From the NCBI GenBank assembly GCA_020736575.1, contig JAGPYM010000046.1, forward strand, positions 1-64,000: a stretch of DNA of 64,000 nt, written 5' to 3'. The translations under genes and the position numbers were made by a program. A model generated the notes under the pieces. It saw only the letters and a program-made list of their open reading frames with translations, was not told the DNA's origin and did no database searches. This stretch comes from Thelonectria olida. Lineage: Eukaryota > Ascomycota > Sordariomycetes > Hypocreales > Nectriaceae. Below are positions 55,743 through 64,000 of this stretch, in pieces (position 1 is the stretch's first letter; each line of letters starts with the position of its first letter).

Positions 55743-56875
55743 GACGGGCAACTAAGCTGGGAACACAGGACTAAGCTCGTGCATCTTCTAATGGAGCCAA
55801 TCAAGCAGATCTTATATACTTCGTTGGGGCTCCACATTGTCGGATCTGTGCCGTAGCCGTCATTGGAAGTACCCGATGGTTCACTGCACGACTCGTACTC
55901 AGCAGCACTTTACTCGGCGCCAGTCAGGCACGACTTCGGCAACCTCCCATGATCTGATTGCAAGCCTAGAGCAACATTATCTACCATCATATAGTAGACG
56001 TGAAAAAATCTTCAACAGTTTCTCATGCTCCGTGAGCTGAAGCTGTCGTGCGCAGCGTTACTCATAAGTCCATGACGATGGCCATCCTGTTTGGCAGGCA
56101 TATTTGACGCTGATTCTCGGTGCGATTTGCAGATCACAATACGACATCACTTCTATCGCCAGCTAAATCAGCTGTTAAGACAGCTCAATGTCAACCTACG
56201 TGTACCTTATCCCAACTTCCGGGGTGCCGAACCTGGGGCATGAGGGCCAGTGCGATAACGCCGGAAAGAGGCTTGGCCGAATTCATCTTATTGCATGCGA
56301 TAAGTACCCAGCTAACGCGCGTATGGCAAGGGCCCTAGTCTATGCGTGTGGGCTGAGGATCAAGCTCGCATCGTTGCCCAAAGAGGCAAAATTCCAACGT
56401 CTCAATCGACTGCCCCGCCTGGGGCTAGTGTGACAGTATCGTCGGGAATCCATGTGCAAAAGCGCCTCTGACCGGTTCGTAATCAACGTACCGGCACCGT
56501 GCTTAACTGACTGCTTGGGATTTTCCTATTCTAGATCAGATACGAGGCTGAACCTCTCAACACGGTCAAACACAATGGCTCGACTCTTCGACCCGGTTTG
56601 CAACCGGTTGGCTGAGTGCAAATCTAGACCGGGGTAACCAAACCCCTGGTAACTTTAGCTACGAGTTCCGTCTTGCAGCTACTCCATAGTACATGAATCG
56701 GCAAGCATATTCCGAATGTTGTCGGCCGGACCTTCGACGATGCTCTCCCCTGTGGCAAGAACAAGCGGTCGTGAAATAAAGAGCCCTGATTCCCGTCAAA
56801 CTTTTAATACGACCTTTGGTTCAAATTGTCTCATCTTCACACTCAAACCGTATTTCCGTCCATCGATCAGCCAAT
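55743..56875. promoter_or_regulatory. Divergent region, oxidase-like 2 and permease 2
   Basis: It contains TATATA (55813-55818) and the 13-mer CTCATGCTCCGTG at 56022-56034, also found at 31187-31199. No gene recognised in about 1.1 kb. Confidence 0.45.
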
Positions 56876-58599
56876 ATGTCCTCAGATCAAGTCGAAAGCT
56901 CTCTCGAAGAATCAAAAGATATGGCACCCCCTAAGCTCGAGAAGCACGTCAGTTGCGCCAACACCGTGCATGAGGGCACCATGGAGGAAGGCTCCATGCG
57001 CGACAACTCGGACTTTTTGCATCGCAGACTCGGTCAACGTCAAATCCAGTTGATTGCTATAGGTGGCTCCATAGGCACGGCGCTTTTCGTCCTGATCGGC
57101 TCTGCTCTCAGCTACGCCGGGCCATTGGGGATGCTTCTAGCTTACATCACTTACGCTATTATTCTGGGTCTTGTCAACAGTTCTATGGCCGAAATGGTCG
57201 TGTACATGCCCGTCAGTGGCTCGTTCATCCGCATGGCAGCCAAATGGGTCGACCCGGCGCTCGGTGTGATGATGGGTTATAACTTTCTCCTCTATCAATG
57301 GAGTGTCATTCCCTTTGAAATAACTGCTATCAACTTGGTTCTCAAGTATTGGAGCGATGACATTCCAGTCGCAGCTGTTTGTGGGGTCTGCATGGCCGCC
57401 TACTTGTCAGTTCACCCTTCCGTCTTAGTTGCATGTGTACGCTACTCACCAGTCTTTGTTCCAGCTGCCTCAACGTCTTCGCAGTCAAGTACTACGGCGA
57501 GGCTGAGTTCTGGCTGGCTATCGGCAAAGTCATTCTCATCTTGATCGTCTTCAGCTTCACATTCGTCACCATGTGTGGCGGGAACCCCCAGCACGACGCA
57601 TACGGCTTCCGGCACTGGAAGAAACCTTTCAACCAATACATTGCAACCGGATCACTCGGTCATTTTGAGGGGTTTCTGGCGGCTCTGTGGCTCGCCGTGT
57701 TTACGTACGCAGGGCCAGAGTACGTCGGTATGATTGCGGGAGAGGCAAAGCAACCCCGAAAAACCCTCAAACAGGCTTTCAAGACAATCTATTGGAGATT
57801 TGGGATCTTCTTCATCGGAAGCGCTCTATGCGTTGGTACAATCTTGTCCGCCGACGACCCAGCACTAGGCGACCAGCATTATGGCGCAGGTGGCTCGCCT
57901 TATGTCATCGCTATGAAGAATATGGGAGTTGAAGGTCTGCCTCACCTTGTGAATGCACTCCTTCTGACAAGCATCTTTTCCGCGGGGAACACATACGTCT
58001 ACGCCGCTACCCGCACGCTGTACAGTCTCTCTGTTCAAGGTCAAGCTCCCAGGTTCCTGCAAAAATGCACAAAGAGTGGCGTCCCAGTGTGGGCGCTTGT
58101 CATTACTATGATCTCGCCAGCCCTGTCCTTCTTCAACGTTTCTGCTTCCACTTCCGTTGTTATTACCTGGTTTATTAACATCACCACGGCCTCTCAGATA
58201 CTTATGTATATGGGTGTCTGTATTACGTACTTGTGCTTCTATCGCGCAATCAAGGCTCAGGGTATTAGCAGGAGATCTCTTCCATACCGAGGCTGGGGCC
58301 AGCCTTACTTGACGTGGGTCGCGCTGGCATTTTACTTCTCGGTCCTATGCACCTACAGCTACACAATGTATCTGCCTGGAAATTGGGACATTGGAAGCTT
58401 CTTTTCCTATTATACTATGGGTTTCGTGGGGATCTTAGTCTTTGTCGGTTGGAAGGTCTATCACCAAACAAGCTTTGTTAAGCCAGCGGAAGCAGACTTG
58501 GTTTGGGATAAGATGGTTATTGACGCGTACGAGGAGGATGCTGAGCCCGTGACATCTTGTTGGCGGGATGCTCGGAGGTTTATGCAATGGAGGAAGTAA
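56876..58599 (+). CDS. Amino-acid permease 2 (YAT-type, APC superfamily)
   Basis: Two exons, 56876-57405 and 57465-58599, intron 57406-57464 (59 bp), giving 554 aa. A hydrophilic N-terminus ends in RRLGQRQIQLIAIGGSIGTALFV, the first-helix signature of the yeast amino-acid transporter group. GSFIRMAAKWVDPALGVMMGYNF, TYAGPEYVGMIAGEAKQPRKTL and SIFSAGNTYVYAATRTLYSLS follow, as expected. It should import amino acids at the plasma membrane by proton symport. It belongs to a different APC subgroup from permease 1, so the oxidase/permease pair here has a new partner. Intact. Confidence 0.93.
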
Positions 58600-58862
58600 G
58601 TATCTTCTCAAATTGGAAGATCCCAACTATGCTTTATCTATTATTCTAAAGAGACCATTACAATGAAGCGGCAACAATGAAAACGTCTTGGCAAAAGTGA
58701 ATGAAGACACTCCCTGCGGGATATGATGGGATCGAGAGGAACTAATCGTACAAGGCCATGAAATACCAGTCAATACGTGTAGCTGATCACTGGTGCCGTT
58801 TGGATAGTGCAAGCAGCTACCGCATCACATGAATATAACTTCTATAGCCTCCACTTCTGAAC
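58600..58862. other. Intergenic stretch
   Basis: No gene recognised between permease 2 and the decarboxylase remnant. Confidence 0.4.
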
Positions 58863-59684
58863 TCAGTTCATCTCGTGATTATGTCGCTCCGAAACAAGGT
58901 CCATATTGACCATCTCCCAATCAGCAAAGATCTTTGAGGTCAAGGTGGTGTCCCCTGTCGCAATGGGCTTCACAGATCCGTCCAGGGAACCCTTGTAATC
59001 GCTATACACGGAGATCTTGTGCTTGAAATCTGGAACAAAGGACAGTCCTGGCGGGTCTGTCTTGACAACCGAGACTCCCTCGTCGTTGAGTTCTTGAGGC
59101 CTGATGCGTGTTAGAATCAGTTGGGTTTGTTTCATTAGGAGACTCAAACTCACAATGGCTGGATGGCGTTCTCAAAGACATCTTCAAACACGGCAATGAC
59201 CCCCTCGGCGAGTCGATAGCTCGGCGAAGGGCTTCTCAGTTCCTTTGAAGGTGATAACCTGAAATGGAGATTGGGCACGAGCAAGAAAATTCAGTGATGC
59301 ACCATCGGCTATGGCCAATTTGAGCGACAGTGGATAGAACTTGAGGTTCCTGACTGAAGTGATGTGTTAAAGAACTGAATTCGCAAGACTTTAAATCATG
59401 AGAGATAAATAATGGAAAACTTGCTTGCCCAAATGGCCTCGAGGTTGGCGATAGAGCCATCCTGTGGGAAATACAAATGTTAGAAACTTCTTCTTTCGCG
59501 GGTGGAACACTGAACTCACACAAGTAAAGTGACCCCAAGGCGCAACATCATCCTCAGGCGAATATCCCAACATCTGGCAGAGTTCATCGCCGACTGAGGG
59601 CTCTACACTGGCGGTGTAGGGGCTAGCCTCGGTTGCAACATTGTTGGGATTGTACATCATGGCCGCTATGTCTATGTTTGTTCC
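58863..59684 (-). pseudogene. Group II PLP-dependent decarboxylase with the core deleted
   Basis: Exons and introns of a glutamate/aromatic amino-acid decarboxylase-like gene are still readable on the minus strand: NIDIAAMMYNPNNVATEASP, VGDELCQMLGY, WGHFTC, intron, DGSIANLEAIWAS, intron, KNLKFYPLSL, VITFKGTEKPFAEL. At about 59217 the frame jumps to SYRLAEGVIAVFEDVFENAI, which looks like a much later part of such a protein, then an intron and QELNDEGVSVVKTDP to a stop at 58863. The PLP-lysine domain, some 250 residues, is missing, and so is the N-terminus. It cannot decarboxylate. The identity of the last 70 residues is uncertain. Confidence 0.7.
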
Positions 59685-60556
59685 TAATTAGAGGACCCGA
59701 GAACCAGGAGCCGACACGGGCATACTGGCGTCTCTCGTGCGCTCAAGCTCCCGATCGCTGACCATTGTGTCTGCTCTGGAACCAGTATTGAAACAGTTCT
59801 ATCAGTGTTTAGTAGTAGTCCTGTAATGATGAACAAGGTGGGAGGGGATGGCCTTTTATGAGCGTTCAGGGTCCGCCGTTTATTATGAAACAGACCGAAA
59901 ATGTACATTTTTCACCTTGAAAAGACGGTGAATTTAATTTAATACTATCGTTGTCCTGCATCGAAAAGCATAGCTGAGTAGCTGCCTCTCCGCATCGTTG
60001 ATAAGAACGGCTTTCTTCGAAGACGTTTCATTGCTCAAAGCGCACATACAAGCATAATCTTTATATCAATTTTTGTCCACTTCCGGAGCTCTGTCCATGG
60101 CATGGATGCATCTTAGAATGCTTATGCTTCCCAACGTTCATTAGATAAATTGCCCTGGTGCTCTACTTTTATATAACTAGTATCGTTGCAGACCTTAGCA
60201 TTATAACAGAACTGTTCTTCCTTATTAAGTTGAGCCTTAAGAATCCTATTTGTATTAAGAGCCGTCTTTTGTTATTGAGCTCTCTTGTTTATAGAAAGAC
60301 CTTTAAGTAGAGTTTATTACTACGAATATCTAGTTTAAGGTTAAAAATAGTTACATTTTGACTCTAAATACTTCCATAGGTAAGTAGTCATGTTAGGGCA
60401 ATAGATATAAAGAATCTAGTCTGCTGCCTGAATACAAGTACTCTCTTTCTAATACTGAAGTGGACATCGCAGTCGCATACTCGTATAAAAAGGCCCATCA
60501 TGACCTATTATATTGCAAAGTTGGAGCTTCCCCCGTACGGAATCCGTCATAATCAT
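59685..60556. other. Intergenic with an A+T-rich patch
   Basis: From about 60150 to 60430 the sequence is A+T-rich with many TA steps, like a short RIP-marked remnant. No gene recognised. Confidence 0.45.
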
Positions 60557-61936
60557 TCAAGAACAGCCTCCAACTACACTCGGCACGTTCTGGCAGCTCG
60601 AGTACGTCTTGCCTCCAGTGACTTTCACGTTAGACCACGTCCAGTTGGAGCAAGACCCACTGCCACAGACAACGACGACATCGTACCCAGAGCTAGCGAC
60701 GGCGCCGGTTCCGGCAATATCCTTGACGGTGAGGCCCGTGATGGGGATGCCAGTGGTTGGGTCTCCGTGGAGGTCACCACCGTCGTAGTTCTGCTCGATC
60801 AGGATGCCGTATCTATTCTCAATATTAGCATCGAAACTTGAGATGTGAATTGATTTAGAGAGCCATACTTGGAAATAGACTGGAGCGTGATGCCAGAGTA
60901 TGTCACCCCGGAGATGGTGCCGGTGTCACCAGCGCTGGCCTTGATACGGATTCCTAGGACCATGTCAGATAAGTTTGCTTGTGTTAGGTAGCTATTGCTC
61001 CTACCGTTGACGGAGCTCTTCACCACAGAGTCAGAGAACGTCACAGAGCTGACAGTGTTGTCAGAGCGACCTCCCACACTGCCGATGGATAGACCGTGAC
61101 CGCCGGAGCAAGTGCCTCCGGAGAATGTGATATCCTAAACAAGTCAGAACATGAGGACGCAAAGTTGAAAGGCTAGGATGATGCTCGTACAGTTCCCGAG
61201 TTTACAGCCACGCAGTCATCCTGGTTGTAGACATTGGCTCCAGTGATTGTCACGCCTGTGCTGGTACCAATGTCGAAGCCATCCGTGTTATGGCCGAGGG
61301 AGTCAGTATCACCAGCGCTATTGTCAATCGTCATGTCCGTGATGGTCAAGTCCTCGCACCCACTGATGCTGACGGCCTGCACGGGGGTGTTCTGGATGTG
61401 AAGGTTGGTGATGGTCGAGGAAGTTAGGCTGTGCGCGTAGAAAAACTTGGGCTTCGTCTTTCCACCATTGCCTCCCTCGCCATCCCAGTATTGAGCACCG
61501 CCACCCTCGAGGTACGAGCCGCTGGCGCCCTCGATGGTGATTTTGTTGCCCTTGATTTGGAGCAGGGGACCAGCCCATTCCTTGTAACCCCAAGACGTCT
61601 TGCCTTGGAAGATGACCTAATATGGTTGATTAGCATCGGTTTTAGGCTGAGCACGCGACGGCACCTTACATGAGTGTTGTCTTCCAAGTCAGAGAGATCC
61701 AAGGTAGTGCCAGACGGGACAGTGATGCCCGAGAGCACAATAGTGGCGCAGGAAGCCTGAGACTTGCTCGCTGAGGCGTATCCAGACGAGCCGGAGAAGG
61801 TGCAGCTGGTCGCTCTCTTGTCGAGGGTAGCGTCAGGAGCAGCAGTAACCAGAGGCGCAGCCATGGCTTCAGCCACGGGAGAGGCTGTCGCAAACGCCGC
61901 GAAAGCGAGCACCAGAGTGGAGGTAAGGGAAACCAT
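60557..61936 (-). CDS. Secreted endopolygalacturonase (GH28)
   Basis: Five exons: 61936-61670, 61616-61191, 61134-61005, 60953-60869 and 60812-60557; introns 53, 56, 51 and 56 bp; 387 aa. A signal peptide (residues 1 to about 19, [13 protein letters not shown]) is followed by a propeptide ending Lys-Arg at 40-41. The four GH28 active-site segments are all present: NTD (199-201), DD (222-223), GHG (243-245) and RIK (277-279). It cuts polygalacturonic acid in plant cell walls outside the cell. A TATA-like element lies about 75 bp upstream on this strand. It has no clear link to the oxidative cluster but shows a plant-associated lifestyle. Confidence 0.95.
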
Positions 61937-62899
61937 TGTCAGGCTGAAAATGCAAAGTCTCTTGTGGAGTAGAATAAACATCGCATAGAGTTAGCGATGG
62001 CTTCGTCTATTATATGCTGCCTTTTCCATCTTTACCCCGATTGATTCGTACACGCGTTCTGTTTCCGATCCCCAAGCATCACGGCAGTTGAATTCCTCCA
62101 ATGGTTTACGAAATTACTGAGGGGAAAAGTGAAAACAGTAAAGAAAACGACAGTCGCCGTGCCGAGACTGCCGGAACCACGACAGAACTAGGATAGAATT
62201 ATGGAAAGGCACTGACACGATATGCCGACTTTGCCGGAGACGTGACAAGACAGGAGTGTAATGAAACAGGACTGTTGATGGGTCATCAACAACCCTGGCC
62301 GGAACACTGCTCCATTGCCAAGACCCGATTATTAACTGCTAGAGGTAAACCGAGTATGTGTGTAGTCATTGAGGCTCTAGATCTTGGCAATATGGCGATT
62401 TGGCAACCGTACTTCACCGTCTTGGCAGGATGCGAAAGAAACACAATCGATCGAAATCGCACAATCCTTAACAAACAAAGACTGAATCGCGTGGTGTACT
62501 GGAAGGGGACGATGAATGCCTATTCAGGATACTAGGCTGCTGACGGTGAACCATGATTGGTGGCAATATAACACCCGTGCGATCCGTGTAAGTCAGGAGT
62601 CTTACCATCCGTTCCAAGATTGGACGGCCTATCTTTCCACGCACCTGCAATTAATGCTTGAGCTGCTTCATGCCTCGACTGTAATTCTCTATACCACTAT
62701 CAATTGATACCTAAATTGACTTGGATATCGAGTATGAGTATGTGACGAGAACGAATCGACAAATTCTTTGGCTTCTCTAACACATCCTCAAAGTCTCATC
62801 AATAATTTGTAGACACGCCTTCTACGCCGTGTGACATGTAGGCCGGCGAATATGTTTCCCAATAAAATTCTTCGCTATCATTAAGACCAGATCAGTTCC
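61937..62899. promoter_or_regulatory. Polygalacturonase promoter region
   Basis: TATA-like element at about 62009-62014 on the minus strand. Beyond it nothing is recognised; frames are under 100 codons. Confidence 0.4.
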
Positions 62900-63250
62900 C
62901 AGTACTCACAGGATGTTTCCAAACTTCGTACGCCACCCAAGCCTGGAATATCCCAACAGCGAGCCCAAGAATTCCTAGAACAATTGCAATAAGTACACCA
63001 ACTAGCATGGCCATCATCACATACTAAGAGCCGCTTTTGCGCTGAAACCATTTCTCCAGGATGCCGCGCGGGCTTGGATCCTCTAGCTCCTCAAACAGGT
63101 CCACATGTCGGCCGCCGAAATAGCTGCAAGATATATCTTCTTCGCCTTCCCTCCGATAGGCGGCCGAGTCATAGCGCAGGCAATTAGGGTCGAATGATTG
63201 CTTGGACACCAGGTCGCGGGGAACCTGCTCCGAGTCTAAGTGAGAAGGAA
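62900..63250 (-). pseudogene. C-terminal fragment of an unknown membrane-anchored protein
   Basis: On the minus strand one frame reads RDLVSKQSFDPNC, EEDISCSYFGG, EDPSPRGILEKWFQRKSGS, then TAG, then MMAMLVGVLIAIVLGILGLAVGIFQAWVAYEVW, a single long hydrophobic helix. A charged region plus one C-terminal membrane helix is common at the ends of large fungal proteins of unknown role. The stop between them, in frame, suggests a TGG-to-TAG or CAG-to-TAG loss. Upstream the frame fades into an A+T-rich patch (63290-63400), so the 5' part seems lost. An intron may follow the helix, as GTGAGT comes next. The family is not recognised. Confidence 0.5.
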
Positions 63251-64000
63251 AGAGGGCCTTTTCATCTAAATCTAAAACTCTAGGGGCGATCTGTCTTGAA
63301 TATTTCCCCTAACATTAAGGCAATTAGTGCCTATATTTTACGGGTATAGTTCTTATTAAAGGTCTACTTATATTAAGATAGAGTCTTTAATACTTAGTGG
63401 GTCGTGCAACTCTTGTGGCGCCGTCAAATGCTCCCTTAAGACACTCGCGTAATGGCAAATTTCCTTAAACCCCCCTTGTACCGTCCATCCTCAGATGGTT
63501 TCGCAGATCATCAGTCCCTTGAAAAAACAACCCTGTAACCTTCTTCAGTCTCTGGCTGATAAGGCCAATTTCCCATTTCTAACCTTGGCAGAGTTGTCGT
63601 GCACAGAGATATTGCCCATGTCCATTTGCGGGAAGGCTCTCCACATGAGCTCGGCCAGTGACTTATTAGAATGCCACTGAATTGGCTGGGCTCCGAGCTA
63701 GCAAGCCGGAGGCCTGGTTGTTGGCGGAATACTTGACCGTCGACATGACTTATTTGGCAAGATTGAAAGCCCGATACTAATCACTGGGCGGAGGTGGCGT
63801 GTTCTATTTGAAGAATTACTTATGTGTTGATTTTGAGCGCTCATCCGATTGCATCCTTGATCAATCGCAATATTGCTCGAGTGAAATTTTCATTTATCAA
63901 GTCTCGCCTTTGTAGGAGGGTGATGGAGAGTACAAAGTGTCTGTCATGCTGGGAATGCCTTGCTTTCTGAGATACCACGCTCACCCATCGCACCAATCCT
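63251..64000. other. Right-end stretch
   Basis: A+T-rich to about 63400, then ordinary composition. No gene recognised to the window end. Confidence 0.4.

Noticed and set aside
9296..58599. A classic secondary-metabolite cluster
   Set aside because: No PKS, NRPS, terpene cyclase or prenyltransferase was found on either strand; the P450 and BVMOs alone do not support it.
1..64000. tRNA or rRNA genes
   Set aside because: No cloverleaf with A and B boxes or rRNA core sequence was noticed; a tRNAscan-SE and Rfam search would be needed to exclude them.

Overview
The window looks like genomic DNA of a filamentous ascomycete. It has many short GT-AG introns (45-133 bp), Zn(II)2Cys6 regulators, an RTA1-like membrane protein, Dal5-type and APC-type transporters, a GH28 polygalacturonase, and an A+T-rich block with the look of repeat-induced point mutation (RIP). 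I would guess a plant- or soil-associated Sordariomycete, but the species cannot be fixed from sequence reading alone.

Layout. 1-4.9 kb: an RTA1-type protein, then a Dal5/allantoate-type MFS transporter that has lost its 5' end. 4.9-8.4 kb: a gene-free, almost pure A/T block holding four exact-length copies of a 96-bp tandem repeat. At its right edge (8.49-8.86 kb) lies a full-length but dead copy of the small cupin gene found intact at 26 kb. 9.3-58.6 kb: a long run of oxidative-catabolism genes. These are a DAO-type FAD oxidoreductase, two NmrA-like proteins, two GMC oxidoreductases, three D-amino-acid-oxidase-like genes (one dead), two aldehyde dehydrogenases, two Baeyer-Villiger-type monooxygenases, one P450, three cupins plus the dead copy, three amino-acid/choline-type permeases (one dead), an SDR remnant, and four mutually related Zn2Cys6 regulators. 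58.9-64 kb: a deleted PLP-dependent decarboxylase, a secreted endopolygalacturonase and a fragment of an unknown membrane-anchored protein.

How it may fit together (inference). Permeases import an amino acid, amine or choline-like compound. D-amino-acid-oxidase-like enzymes, two of them with PTS1-like tails (SKI, SHL), oxidise it. GMC enzymes oxidise alcohols, aldehyde dehydrogenases (one ending SKL) make acids, and the Baeyer-Villiger-type enzymes and P450 open or hydroxylate the carbon skeleton. No polyketide synthase, NRPS or terpene cyclase is visible, so this reads more as a degradation cluster than a secondary-metabolite cluster. Most families occur two to four times at clearly diverged identity, and several copies are broken, so the locus seems to have grown by old internal duplication and is now losing parts. 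Two D-amino-acid-oxidase/permease divergent pairs show reciprocal loss: one kept the oxidase, the other kept the permease.

All gene models are by eye. Intron borders were chosen by GT/AG, reading frame and comparison with the paralogue in the window. No database search was run.
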